The notes under the pieces were generated by a model. It was given only the letters and a program-made list of their open reading frames with translations, was not told where the DNA came from and made no database searches. Shown here piece after piece: positions 32,346 through 40,317 of a stretch of DNA of 59,485 nucleotides. The stretch is taken from NCBI RefSeq assembly GCF_001936625.1, contig NZ_MSDU01000048.1, forward strand, positions 1-59,485, written 5' to 3'. Position 1 is the stretch's first letter, and the number at the start of each line of letters is the position of its first letter. The position numbers were made by a program, and so were the translations under genes. This stretch comes from Domibacillus antri (GTDB lineage Bacteria; Bacillota; Bacilli; Bacillales; Domibacillaceae).

Positions 32346-32570
32346 TCATTCCGCATATTTGAATTCTGCAAATAACACATTTATCAAATACAATTCGAGA
32401 TTGCTCCCCAAAATGACTTCGCCCTCGATCTCAACAATCGGATCGCCGACATGGATTTCGTCTCCGAAATAATCGGTACCGGCAAATGGATTTTCGATAA
32501 AGCCATCCGTTTCCATGCGCACGATGTCCGGATGATTGGGAAGATCTTTATTCAATTGGAAATGACTCAT
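32346..32570 (-). CDS. YqaI-like small phage protein
   Basis: A 74-residue protein. The stretch TDYFGDEIHVGDPIVEIEGE, then VILGSNLELYLINVL resembles the YqaI family of the skin element and related phages, in which an F-G-x-E-I-x-x-G-D pattern is followed by an acid-rich strand. Its function is unknown. It overlaps the small membrane protein gene by 4 bases. Confidence 0.6.
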   Translation of the reverse strand: MSHFQLNKDLPNHPDIVRMETDGFIENPFAGTDYFGDEIHVGDPIVEIEGEVILGSNLELYLINVLFAEFKYAE

Positions 32571-32698
32571 TCCGCATCAAGATCCTTTCTTTTAACCGTT
32601 GGATTCGCATACTCCCACGCGCGTCCAAACTCGAAAACAATGATGGTGCAGGAAATCACCATGATGGCGTATAAAATGTTTATAATAAAACTGATCAA
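32567..32698 (-). CDS. Small membrane protein
   Basis: About 43 residues from TTG 32698, placed after GGAGGGG. One hydrophobic helix (ISFIINILYAIMVISCTIIV) takes up almost half of the protein; the C terminus is charged (NPTVKRKDLDAE). Tiny single-span proteins in early phage regions may alter host functions or exclude other phages, but nothing specific is known. Confidence 0.5.
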   Translation of the reverse strand: MISFIINILYAIMVISCTIIVFEFGRAWEYANPTVKRKDLDAE

Positions 32699-32712
32699 TG
32701 TCTTGTCCCCTC

Positions 32713-32973
32713 CTATTGTTCTGAAAGCCACTGGATAATAAATTCCTCTGCAGCCTTCGCTGGGATTACCCACTTACGGCCCACCTTCACCTTCGGAAAC
32801 CGTTTATCGTAGAAAAACTGTTCTTTGATAAATGATTCGCTCATGGAAGTCTGCCTGCATAATTCTTTCATATCCCACAAAAGCCGGCTTCGATCCAGCT
32901 GCTCCATCCGCTTTTGTACTTCTTCGCGAAACTGCTTTTCCACCACTGCCTCGTCGATCTGCACAGACAACAT
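32713..32973 (-). CDS. DUF771 family phage protein
   Basis: An 86-residue protein of the DUF771 type: LLWDMKELCRQTSMSESFIK, then FPKVKVGRKWVIPAKAAEEF. The second half looks like an excisionase-like winged helix in which the helix-turn-helix selects DNA (compare the V-G-R-K-W motif). It sits directly downstream of the antirepressor gene, where Xis-like or early regulators are usual. Confidence 0.75.
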   Translation of the reverse strand: MLSVQIDEAVVEKQFREEVQKRMEQLDRSRLLWDMKELCRQTSMSESFIKEQFFYDKRFPKVKVGRKWVIPAKAAEEFIIQWLSEQ

Positions 32974-32979
32974 ATTTGA

Positions 32980-33783
32980 TCACCCCGTTTCTGCTTCATC
33001 ACGTTCAATCAAAGGCAAAATCCCTTCACGCTTCAGCAATTCGTAAATAAAAAGTCGCCCTTTCTGTGTCCATTTGGTGCTAATTTTCGAGTGGTCCGCA
33101 TCGATCACATGAGTAGAAGTCTGCGTGTAACCCTTGTCCTGGTATTTGGCGTAGAGAAGCCACAAATCACCTTGTTTGAACTGAACGCCAAGCTGATGCA
33201 GGACTACATTCATTTTTCGTGCACTCATGCCGTAATCCTTTGAAATTTTGCTGACGGACAGCAGTGATTTGTTCTGCAACACCATATCGTAATAACTGGC
33301 TTTCGGCTGCAACTCGTTCACCTGTTGAATTAACACCAGGTTGTTTGTGGTCAACTGCTGAACTTTCTGATTGGCGATTTCCAGCGCACGCTTCATGATC
33401 ATTTCAGGACTGTTCCACATCTTTTCAATGCTGATGAAATACTGACGAGCCTGCTTCCCTTTTTCAGAGCGCTGGATCATCGCGATTTCCTTGGCCATAT
33501 CGAGTTTGATGTGGTGGTCTGAAACTGTTGTATAAGGGTTACGCGGATTATTGGTTTCACATTTCTGTGAGACCAATACAAAATCCATATTGTCTTCAAA
33601 TCCGTATGTGGTCATTCGATCGAACCACTGAGTATAAGGTGTTTTCACTTCTAAAAATTCATGCAGCACACGACCGCTAATGATGATGTCTCCATTTTCC
33701 GACTGAAGTGTTTTGATCAACGGATTATCAGCATCGTGCCGGAATGGCTGTAAAGCACCCATTCCAAAACCATTTTGATTCAC
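32980..33783 (-). CDS. Phage antirepressor (AntA/KilAC type)
   Basis: A 267-residue protein with GTG start at 33783 behind GAGGAGG. The N-terminal half is an AntA/AntB domain (SGRVLHEFLEVKTPYTQWFD, FEDNMDFVLVSQKCET, then KEIAMIQRSEKGKQARQYFI), and the C-terminal half a KilAC domain (ISKDYGMSARKMNVVLHQLG, then HVIDADHSKISTKWTQKG). Such proteins bind and inactivate phage repressors or control early genes. Two operator-like palindromes precede it. Confidence 0.9.
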   Translation of the reverse strand: MNQNGFGMGALQPFRHDADNPLIKTLQSENGDIIISGRVLHEFLEVKTPYTQWFDRMTTYGFEDNMDFVLVSQKCETNNPRNPYTTVSDHHIKLDMAKEIAMIQRSEKGKQARQYFISIEKMWNSPEMIMKRALEIANQKVQQLTTNNLVLIQQVNELQPKASYYDMVLQNKSLLSVSKISKDYGMSARKMNVVLHQLGVQFKQGDLWLLYAKYQDKGYTQTSTHVIDADHSKISTKWTQKGRLFIYELLKREGILPLIERDEAETG

Positions 33784-33813
33784 AGTTATTCCTCCTCAAG
33801 TGGGCATAATAAA

Positions 33814-33860
33814 TAACGTCAAATAAAATGACATTTTCTGTTGCGTTATTTTAAATGACG
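33814..33860. promoter_or_regulatory. Operator-like palindromes before the antirepressor gene
   Basis: CGTCAAATAAAATGACATT at 33817-33835 (GTCA-N7-TGAC) and CGTTATTTTAAATGACG at 33844-33860 share the half-site CGTCATTT with two sites next to the repressor gene. They lie in the 79 bases between the antirepressor and the Cro-like gene and probably bind the repressor, the Cro-like protein, or both. Confidence 0.6.
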
Positions 33861-33862
33861 GT

Positions 33863-34120
33863 TTATAATAATGACATCGACTTATTACCAGTTGTTCTCC
33901 TAACTTCCACATCCGCCAGATCTGGAAAGAGATTTTCTGGTGTCGTGTTAAAATAAGCTGCCAATTTGAATAATAATCTGGCATCCGGGTTGCCCCGACC
34001 ACTTTCAATATTTCTAATGTGGCTTTCACTTACATTCAGATCCATTGAAAGCTTCCGTTGGGATACTTTAAACTGACGACGGTAATATCGAAACCGATCT
34101 CTTCGTCGAGAATCGACCAT
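33863..34120 (-). CDS. Cro-like / XRE family regulator
   Basis: About 85 residues from ATG 34120, which has a strong AGGAGGTG site; the in-frame ATG at 34174 lies in the operator region. HTH of the Xre type at residues 12-62: RQFKVSQRKLSMDLNVSESH, IRNIESGRGNPDARLLFKLA, then YFNTTPENLFPD. It is read away from the repressor gene and is first in the lytic transcript, the place of Cro. Confidence 0.85.
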   Translation of the reverse strand: MVDSRRRDRFRYYRRQFKVSQRKLSMDLNVSESHIRNIESGRGNPDARLLFKLAAYFNTTPENLFPDLADVEVRRTTGNKSMSLL

Positions 34121-34159
34121 TCGATCACCTCCTTGTTTGTGCTTTTCGTTGACAACCAA

Positions 34160-34215
34160 AGCATAACACGTCATTTAAATAAACGTCAACCCTAAAAACG
34201 TCATTTTAATTGAAA
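34160..34215. promoter_or_regulatory. Divergent control region: lytic promoter and operators
   Basis: On the minus strand TTGACG (34189-34184), 18 bases and TATGCT (34165-34160) form a promoter for the Cro-like gene. CGTCATTTAAATAAACG (34169-34185) lies inside it, and CGTCATTTTAATTGA (34199-34213) lies towards the repressor gene. Both carry the CGTCATTT half-site seen at 33814-33860. A promoter for the repressor is less clear; TTGACA at 34149 or TATTTT at 34221 may belong to it. Confidence 0.65.
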
Positions 34216-34240
34216 ATTTTTATTTTAGGGAGATAACGTA

Positions 34241-34621
34241 ATGAATGAAGAACAAAAAAAGCTTATGGGAATGCGGATTAAACAAAAAAGATTGGGAATA
34301 GGATTGTCTCAAGAAGAGATGTCGGAAAAACTCGGAATGAAAAGAACTAACATTGCAAACTATGAAGCCGGAAGAGTTGTTCCTCCAGGAAACGTATTAA
34401 TGGCAATGTCACAATTGTTTAAAGTTTCGACAGATTATATTTTAGGGTTGAGTGATGAAGAATGGCATGAATCCGCAACATCTGATAAAGATATCTCATC
34501 GATTCAACGGGCTAGAAAGAACATGTCAGAAGATGACTGGAATCGAATGATGCAGATTATGAAACTTTCTTTTGTAAAAGCATTTAGTGAAGAGGATGAC
34601 GATGATGAGGATGATTTTTGA
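34241..34621 (+). CDS. Phage repressor (XRE family, ImmR-like)
   Basis: A 126-residue repressor that maintains lysogeny. The HTH spans residues 8-62 (RIKQKRLGIGLSQEEMSEKL, GMKRTNIANYEAGRVVPPGN, then YILGLSDEE). The C-terminal half is helical and ends in a very acidic tail (FSEEDDDDEDDF). No LexA/CI-type self-cleaving peptidase domain is present. Instead an ImmA-like metallopeptidase gene overlaps its end, which suggests induction by proteolysis in trans as in ICEBs1 ImmR/ImmA. Confidence 0.9.
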   Translation: MNEEQKKLMGMRIKQKRLGIGLSQEEMSEKLGMKRTNIANYEAGRVVPPGNVLMAMSQLFKVSTDYILGLSDEEWHESATSDKDISSIQRARKNMSEDDWNRMMQIMKLSFVKAFSEEDDDDEDDF

Positions 34622-35684
34622 ACCGAATTTTAAAAAAGCCGAACAAGCTGCATACCAATTACACGAAATTGCAAATATTACAGCATTACCTGTAAAAGTC
34701 CGCAAAATAGATAAACATTTCAAGGATTTGAAGATTAAACCTTATAAATGGTTTGCTAAAGAATGGGGCATCACCCACGAAGAAACAATTCGACTACTGG
34801 GAAGCGATGAAGGATGTTGTTTTCATTGGAAGCAACAAGATATTTATCTAGTTTTATACAACGAAAAAGTTGAAAACCAAGCTCGAATTAGATGGACTAT
34901 TGCACACGAACTTGGACACTATATGTTAAAACACAATTTAAAATCACAAAGATCTATTTTAGGCAGAGGCGGAGTTCCAGATAAAGAATATGATATGTAT
35001 GAAAAAGAAGCAAACTGTTTCGCAAGAAATTTTTTAGCCCCTCCTGTCGTAATAACGAACCTGCCTCATTGGGATACATATTTGATTGGTGAATTATGCA
35101 ACATTAGCTTTGAAGCTTCTACACACACCTTTGAATTTTATAAAAATGGAAAAAAAATCGGTGTGCGTTATTCTCTAGGGTCAAAAATTGGATTGCGTTT
35201 CAAACAGTTTGTTTTTAAGGTATCCAATAAAAAATATTGCAAGAATTGTAATGTTAGCTTTGTTTCTGAGACAGCTAGATTTTGTGAATGTTGTGGAAGT
35301 GATCAATTAACTCGTACTTTATTTTTAAATCAAGGAGATGACATTGAAATGATTTATCCAGTTGTATATAGTGCCGATGAATCAGGCAAAGTAAACATCT
35401 GCCCCAGATGTTTAAATGAGGAAATGCATCCCGCAGGAGACTTTTGTCCTCAATGCGGTTTAGAAGTTGTAAATCGCTGTGACGATATAAGTTATTATTC
35501 AAACCATGCACCTGTATTCAATTGCGAAGCAGTATTATCCCCTAATCAAAGGCACTGTCATGTTTGCGGCTGCCAAAGTACCTTTTTAAGAAATGGAGTA
35601 CTCGAACCTTGGGAGAAAATTAAAGAAAAAGCAGGACAAACTACTGTATTATCAGAAGGATTTTCGAAAAACCCTTCTCTATAA
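34602..35684 (+). CDS. ImmA/IrrE metallopeptidase with C-terminal zinc ribbons
   Basis: About 360 residues; ATG 34602 is chosen because AGAGGA stands 6 bases before it (GTG 34587 and ATG 34611 share the frame). The peptidase domain has RIRWTIAHELGHYMLKHN, the HExxH zinc site, and YEKEANCFARNFLAPP supplying the third ligand region. After about residue 210 come three cysteine clusters: CKNCNVSFVSETARFCECCG, CPRCLNEEMHPAGDFCPQCG and CEAVLSPNQRHCHVCGC. ImmA cleaves the ImmR repressor during induction. Usual ImmA proteins have 120-250 residues and lack such ribbons. The gene overlaps the repressor gene by 20 bases. Confidence 0.88.
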   Translation: MMRMIFEPNFKKAEQAAYQLHEIANITALPVKVRKIDKHFKDLKIKPYKWFAKEWGITHEETIRLLGSDEGCCFHWKQQDIYLVLYNEKVENQARIRWTIAHELGHYMLKHNLKSQRSILGRGGVPDKEYDMYEKEANCFARNFLAPPVVITNLPHWDTYLIGELCNISFEASTHTFEFYKNGKKIGVRYSLGSKIGLRFKQFVFKVSNKKYCKNCNVSFVSETARFCECCGSDQLTRTLFLNQGDDIEMIYPVVYSADESGKVNICPRCLNEEMHPAGDFCPQCGLEVVNRCDDISYYSNHAPVFNCEAVLSPNQRHCHVCGCQSTFLRNGVLEPWEKIKEKAGQTTVLSEGFSKNPSL

Positions 35685-35773
35685 AATTCACAAAACTTTT
35701 TTATTAATTAAGCACCCTCCTAATCTGGACAGCTGCTTTTCTTACACTCATTTCATGAAAGGACTGACATATT

Positions 35774-36973
35774 ATGGCCAGTTTTCGCCAGCGCGGTGAT
35801 AAATGGGAGTATCGGATTGTTTACAAAGATCCTTTTACTCAAAAGAAGCGCGAAAAAACAAAAGGAGGGTTTTTGAAGAAGAAAGAAGCACAGCTTGCTG
35901 CCCGTGAAATGGAACGGCAGCTGGAAGATGGATTTGAGCAGAGGAATATTAGCTTAAAAGCTTACCTGTATGAATGGCTGCACGAATATAAAAAAGGGAC
36001 TGTTCGACAAAATACGTTCGATACACATGAAAACAGCATTAAAAATCATATCGTCCCTTATTTCAAAGAACTGCCGCTCAAAAGTGTAACGCCGACGAAA
36101 TACCAAAAGTTCTTAAACAGCCTGCATGATGCCGGATACAGCCGCAGGACGGTTGAGATTGTTCATGGCACGATGTATGGAGCCATGAAAAAAGCCGTTA
36201 GCCTCCGGAAAATTCAGTATAACCCCTGTGAAGGAGCAACGATAAAAGGCGTGGAGAAAAAGCGCGAAATCAAATTTATAGATTCCAACTACATTTCTCC
36301 TTTTTTGAAAGAAGTTTATAAATATGGGTATCTGTACTGGATCTTTTTCATGGTCTTGATCGAAACTGGAATGAGGAAAGGAGAAGCCGGAGCGTTACAA
36401 TGGAGTGACATCAATATCAAGGAACGCACAATCGGCATTCATAAATCACTTAATTACAAGGCGTACAAATCGAAAGATCCGGAAGTACTTTTTGGCGATA
36501 CGAAGACGTACCCGTCTGACCGGACAATCCGGATCAGTCAAACGCTCACACGTGCCCTTCAGGAGCATCTAAAATATCAAAACCAAAACAAGCTGGCGCT
36601 GGAAGACGACTATTGCCACGAATTAAATCTGGTTCTTTGCAAAAATGACGGGACGCCCATCCCAAAATCATCACTGTTCAACGCTTTTAAAAAGTCGCTT
36701 GAACGAATTGACCATCCCCGGCTACCGATTCACTCTTTGCGCCATACGCACGTTGTATTGCAGATGGAAGCAGATGCAAACATGAAGTATATTCAGGAAC
36801 GTTTGGGTCATGGCGGCATTGAAATCACGTCTGATGTGTATGCCCATCTCTCAAAAAAATTAGAAGATCAGCAGATGGATCGCTATGAAGATTACATGAA
36901 GGATGTCTTTGCGGGAAAAATTTTTACGAAAAAGGATGGGCAAAAGTTGGGCAAAGCAGAGAACGAGGACTAA
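35774..36973 (+). CDS. Tyrosine site-specific integrase
   Basis: A 399-residue phage integrase. Residues 1-50 form the arm-binding domain (MASFRQRGDKWEYRIVYKDP), residues 60-160 the SAM-like core-binding domain, and residues 170-380 the catalytic domain with ETGMRKGEAGALQWSD (Arg), LPIHSLRHTHVVLQMEAD (His-x-x-Arg), QERLGHGGIE (His) and the nucleophile Tyr in SDVYAHLSK. It catalyses prophage insertion and, with an excisionase, excision. It ends about 65 bases before the glnA 3' end, marking the prophage edge. Confidence 0.95.
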   Translation: MASFRQRGDKWEYRIVYKDPFTQKKREKTKGGFLKKKEAQLAAREMERQLEDGFEQRNISLKAYLYEWLHEYKKGTVRQNTFDTHENSIKNHIVPYFKELPLKSVTPTKYQKFLNSLHDAGYSRRTVEIVHGTMYGAMKKAVSLRKIQYNPCEGATIKGVEKKREIKFIDSNYISPFLKEVYKYGYLYWIFFMVLIETGMRKGEAGALQWSDINIKERTIGIHKSLNYKAYKSKDPEVLFGDTKTYPSDRTIRISQTLTRALQEHLKYQNQNKLALEDDYCHELNLVLCKNDGTPIPKSSLFNAFKKSLERIDHPRLPIHSLRHTHVVLQMEADANMKYIQERLGHGGIEITSDVYAHLSKKLEDQQMDRYEDYMKDVFAGKIFTKKDGQKLGKAENED

Positions 36974-36998
36974 AAACTAAAATTTGCCCAACAAAGAA
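36938..36998. repeat. GGGCAAA repeats at integrase end; probable attachment-site arm
   Basis: TGGGCAAA occurs at 36939-36946 and 36949-36957 and its inverse TTTGCCCA at 36982-36989; GTTGGGCAAA and TTTGCCCAAC form a 10-base inverted repeat across the integrase stop. Short repeats of this kind next to the integrase gene are typical arm sites. The crossover core is expected between here and the glnA terminator; it cannot be fixed without the other prophage end. Confidence 0.5.
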
Positions 36999-37033
36999 AA
37001 ACCCCTTGAAGCCACACGGCTCAAGGGGTTTAA
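36994..37033 (-). terminator. glnA terminator (bidirectional)
   Basis: A nearly perfect hairpin AAACCCCTTGA-A-GCC / GGC-TCAAGGGGTTT (36999-37031). On the minus strand it is followed by TTTTTCTTTG and ends the glnRA transcript; on the + strand it may also end the integrase transcript. Confidence 0.9.
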
Positions 37034-37037
37034 CTTA

Positions 37038-38372
37038 TTAATACATTGACATGTATTGCTCGCGCTCCCAAGGGTGAACTTGTGTGCGGAACATATCCCA
37101 TTCGATTTCTTTTGCTTCAATGAAGTGCTCAAGAATGTGCTCGCCGAGTGCGTCTTTGATTGTGTCGTTTTTCTTCAAGACGTCAAGGGCAGCTGCAAGT
37201 GTTGCCGGAAGGTCGCGTACGCCTTCTGCTTCGCGCTCTTCTTTGTCCATTGCATAGATGTTGCGGTCTACTGCCGGCGGCGGAGTCATTTTGTTTTTGA
37301 TTCCGTCAAGACCCGCTTTTAAAAGAACAGCCATAGCCAGGTATGGGTTCGCTGCCGGGTCAACAGAGCGTACTTCTACACGCGTGCTCATGCCGCGTGA
37401 AGCCGGGATACGGATTAACGGGCTGCGGTTTTGGCCTGACCATGCCACGTAGCAAGGTGCTTCGTAGCCAGGTACAAGACGCTTGTACGAGTTAACCGTC
37501 GGGTTGCAGATCGCTGTGAATGCTTCTGCATTTTTGATTGTGCCCGCGATGAACTGGTACGCTGTTTCGCTCAATTGAAGCTCGCCATCTTCTTGGAAGA
37601 ATGCGTTTTTGCCGTCTTTGAATAAAGACAAGTTCATGTGCATACCTGAACCGTTCACACCGAACAATGGTTTTGGCATAAATGTCGCATGCAGGCCGTG
37701 TTTGCGTGCAATCGTTTTAACAACGAGTTTAAATGTTTGGATATCATCGCAAGCTGAGATTGCATCCGCATATTTAAAGTCGATTTCGTGCTGTCCTGGA
37801 GCAACTTCATGGTGAGATGCTTCGATTTCAAAGCCCATTTCTTCCAGCTCAAGCACGATGTCGCGGCGGCAGTTTTCGCCAAGATCGGTTGGGGCAAGGT
37901 CGAAGTAACCGCCGTTATCGTTCAATTCAAGAGTCGGTTCGCCATTTTGATCCAATTTGAAGAGGAAGAATTCCGGCTCAGGTCCGAGGTTGAAATCCGT
38001 AAAGCCAAGCTCTTCCATTTCTTTTAAAATGCGTTTCAAGTTGGCACGCGGGTCACCTGCGAAAGGCTCGCCGTCCGGCGTGTAAATGTCACAGATTAAA
38101 CGTGCCACTTTGCCTTTTTCAGCTGTCCAAGGAAACACTACCCATGTATCAAGGTCCGGATAAAGGTTCATGTCAGATTCCTCAATGCGGACGAAACCTT
38201 CGATCGAAGAACCGTCAAACATCATTTTATTGTCAAGTGCTTTATCAAGCTGGCTCACTGGAATTTCAACGTTTTTAATTGTTCCAAGAATATCCGTAAA
38301 TTGAAGGCGGATAAATTTTACGTTTTCTTCTTCAGCTAATCGTTTAATGTCTTCGCGGGTATACTTGCTCAT
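37038..38372 (-). CDS. glnA: Glutamine synthetase type I
   Basis: A 444-residue GSI-alpha type glutamine synthetase, which joins ammonia to glutamate using ATP. Visible motifs: [20 protein letters not shown] near residue 52 (includes the arginine used by the Bacillus enzyme for feedback and for GlnR control), [10 protein letters not shown] metal site, [36 protein letters not shown] and [20 protein letters not shown]. The C-terminal adenylylation tyrosine region of proteobacterial enzymes is absent, as usual for Bacillus. It is the second gene of glnRA. Confidence 0.97.
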   Translation of the reverse strand: MSKYTREDIKRLAEEENVKFIRLQFTDILGTIKNVEIPVSQLDKALDNKMMFDGSSIEGFVRIEESDMNLYPDLDTWVVFPWTAEKGKVARLICDIYTPDGEPFAGDPRANLKRILKEMEELGFTDFNLGPEPEFFLFKLDQNGEPTLELNDNGGYFDLAPTDLGENCRRDIVLELEEMGFEIEASHHEVAPGQHEIDFKYADAISACDDIQTFKLVVKTIARKHGLHATFMPKPLFGVNGSGMHMNLSLFKDGKNAFFQEDGELQLSETAYQFIAGTIKNAEAFTAICNPTVNSYKRLVPGYEAPCYVAWSGQNRSPLIRIPASRGMSTRVEVRSVDPAANPYLAMAVLLKAGLDGIKNKMTPPPAVDRNIYAMDKEEREAEGVRDLPATLAAALDVLKKNDTIKDALGEHILEHFIEAKEIEWDMFRTQVHPWEREQYMSMY

Positions 38373-38419
38373 GTTCGTTCATTCCTCCTCAAATATGTAA
38401 AACCTTGTATGGCAAAAGA

Positions 38420-38815
38420 TTAGTGGAAAAACCGTCTGTCCATTCCTGAAGACCGGTTGAAGCGGCCGGCATTGATTAATTCTTTCCGGAGCAGCTTCCG
38501 CAATTCTTCATCGGTGAACTCTTTTTTCGGCTTCGCGCCACTTTCTTTTGTTTCTGATTGCACTGCCTGTGATTCATCTTTCAGCAAAATTTTTTTAATC
38601 CCGGCCATGTTGATGCCCTGATCGAGCAAGTCTTTTACTTCGAGCAGGCGGTCAATATCGTTCAATGAATAGAGACGCCGGTTTCCATCAGAACGATCCG
38701 GGGTAATTAAATGATGCTGCTCATAATAGCGAATCTGCCTTGCGGATAAATCGGTTAACTTCATAACAGTTCCCATTGGAAAAAGCGGCATCGTCCGGCG
38801 TATTTGGCTGCTCAT
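38420..38815 (-). CDS. glnR: MerR-family nitrogen repressor GlnR
   Basis: About 131 residues from ATG 38815 (MSSQIRRTMPLFP), with GAGGAGGGG before it; the longer frame to 38845 would start upstream of the promoter's transcript start. The MerR-type winged HTH is MGTVMKLTDLSARQIRYYEQ, then HHLITPDRSDGNRRLYSLND. The C-terminal tail (FNRSSGMDRRFFH) corresponds to the autoinhibitory region that senses feedback-inhibited glutamine synthetase. It represses its own operon in nitrogen excess. Confidence 0.95.
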   Translation of the reverse strand: MSSQIRRTMPLFPMGTVMKLTDLSARQIRYYEQHHLITPDRSDGNRRLYSLNDIDRLLEVKDLLDQGINMAGIKKILLKDESQAVQSETKESGAKPKKEFTDEELRKLLRKELINAGRFNRSSGMDRRFFH

Positions 38816-38847
38816 GTTTTCCCCTCCTCTTAATCTCTGATACACTT

Positions 38848-38898
38848 ACTATAAATCATGTCATTTTATTTGTCAATAACATGTTATGTTTTTTAACA
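38848..38898 (-). promoter_or_regulatory. glnRA promoter with GlnR/TnrA boxes
   Basis: TTGACA (38876-38871), a 17-base spacer and TATAGT (38853-38848) form a strong promoter. TGTTATGTTTTTTAACA (38882-38898) fits the GlnR/TnrA consensus TGTNA-N7-TNACA exactly. TGTCATTTTATTTGTCA (38859-38875) is a second, less perfect box lying on the -35 and spacer, as in the B. subtilis glnRA promoter. Confidence 0.88.
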
Positions 38899-38900
38899 TA

Positions 38901-38932
38901 AAAAAACTCTCTTTTTTCAAGAAGAGTTTTTT
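38901..38932. terminator. Bidirectional terminator between the ger operon and glnR
   Basis: AAAAAACTCT at 38901-38910 and AGAGTTTTTT at 38923-38932 form a stem with U-rich flanks on either strand. It ends the germinant receptor operon on the minus strand. Confidence 0.8.
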
Positions 38933-38947
38933 GACTAAACAATTGAG

Positions 38948-39175
38948 TTAATCTTGTTCCTTCATTTTTTTCCGAAAAAAAGAAACCAATGGGACAACCA
39001 CTAAGAAAAAAATGAATACAGCGAAAATCACCATTTCAGCTATATCCATGACAAGAAAAGGATTAAAGGCATTTCTTAGTGAGGTGGTAAAACCAAAACC
39101 TAAAAAGACATCCACGCTAAGTGAAAACAATACTAAAGCGGTCCACAATAAAAGCGCAATACCCAAATTTTTCAT
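38948..39175 (-). CDS. Small two-span membrane protein, candidate germinant receptor D subunit
   Basis: About 75 residues from ATG 39175 (MKNLGIALLLWTALVLFSLS) behind GGAG. Two hydrophobic helices (residues about 4-25 and 43-66, FAVFIFFLVVVPLVSFF) and a basic C terminus. In several Bacillus gerA-type operons a fourth gene encodes a small two-span D subunit that modulates the receptor; size, membrane layout and place 20 bases after gerAB fit this. No sequence identity can be checked here. Confidence 0.6.
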   Translation of the reverse strand: MKNLGIALLLWTALVLFSLSVDVFLGFGFTTSLRNAFNPFLVMDIAEMVIFAVFIFFLVVVPLVSFFRKKMKEQD

Positions 39176-39195
39176 TCTTCTACTCTCCAATTGGT

Positions 39196-40296
39196 TTAGT
39201 TGAGGTTTTTATTCCGATTTTTCAAATAAGCGGCAAACAGCAGCAGCGTCGGAATAATGATTTGGAAAGGCAGATGCACGTAAAGAGGAATCACTTTCAC
39301 TCCTTCCTCAATATGTTCAGAAAAACTGCTTGCAATGATCATCGAAATCAGTAAAATCACAACCCCGATTGGATACACCAGACGTGATGGCTCTTTCACA
39401 TTAAACAAGTTTGCAGCTCCCGTGACAGCTGCATAGGAAAACACAGCTATTTTAAAAAAGCCACCGATGACCAAGGTAAGCATAAAATAGACATCAAGAC
39501 GTTCCAAAAACTGCTCCACCTGAATTGTCTGTATAGTAGACAAAAGGGGGAATTGTGAACGAGCTGTAAGGCTTACACCGAGAACGCTGATATTCATCGC
39601 CATGACCAGGGCGAGACTGAAGCCGCTTACCCCAAGAGCGTACAAACCTGTTCGTTTTAATTTTTCAGGCCGGTTCAAATAAGGAATAATCATGGCAAAT
39701 ACGATGATTTCTCCAAATGGAATATATAAGGTTTGCGTAATCGCTGTTTTCACAACTGGAAGCATCCCATTTTCGAGTACCGGCTGTAAATTGGTCACCT
39801 GGATTACACCAGAAAGAGTGATCAGCAGAAACCCGCTGACCGCCAGCAGGCCGATGAATACAAAGAGCAGCTCACCCGTTCTTGCTAAAACTTCGATTCC
39901 TTTTCGTACGGTATAAATAATGACAATGATTAACAACGAATTGGTAACAAACAAAGGTGTTTCTGAATAAGCAAATATGAGTAACATTTCCCCAAAATCC
40001 CGCAGTACTCTGGCTGCGAGATACATAAAATAAAGAATATAAAGGAAAGACAGGATCCGGCCGAGAAATTTCCCGATTATTTTTTGCGTATATTCTGTCG
40101 GGAGGATATCCGGATAGTAATGATAAAGGCCATAATATATGAAAAACAAACAACATCCGCCTGCCATCCCTATAAGAATGGCCAGCCAGGCATCTTGCTT
40201 CGCCTCAATGGCAAGAGGAAGCAATAAGGCGCTTCCAAGCTCAAACAATACTATGAGGACGAACAGCTGATAGGCGCTGATTTTTGCCTTTTCCAC
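39196..40296 (-). CDS. Spore germination receptor B subunit (GerAB family permease)
   Basis: A 366-residue inner-membrane protein with about ten transmembrane helices in the amino acid permease superfamily. SAYQLFVLIVLFELGSALLL at the start and PFGEIIVFAMIIPYLNRPEK in the middle are typical of GerAB/YndE proteins, which bind the germinant. It is third in the operon here (order A, C, B in place of A, B, C). Expected to be made in the forespore. Confidence 0.92.
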   Translation of the reverse strand: MEKAKISAYQLFVLIVLFELGSALLLPLAIEAKQDAWLAILIGMAGGCCLFFIYYGLYHYYPDILPTEYTQKIIGKFLGRILSFLYILYFMYLAARVLRDFGEMLLIFAYSETPLFVTNSLLIIVIIYTVRKGIEVLARTGELLFVFIGLLAVSGFLLITLSGVIQVTNLQPVLENGMLPVVKTAITQTLYIPFGEIIVFAMIIPYLNRPEKLKRTGLYALGVSGFSLALVMAMNISVLGVSLTARSQFPLLSTIQTIQVEQFLERLDVYFMLTLVIGGFFKIAVFSYAAVTGAANLFNVKEPSRLVYPIGVVILLISMIIASSFSEHIEEGVKVIPLYVHLPFQIIIPTLLLFAAYLKNRNKNLN

Positions 40297-40317
40297 TTCC
40301 TTGTCACTTCCCTTTCG

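Noticed and set aside
36974-37037. Attachment site in a tRNA gene
   Set aside because: No tRNA-like sequence is present between the integrase and glnA; the site is the intergenic end of glnRA.
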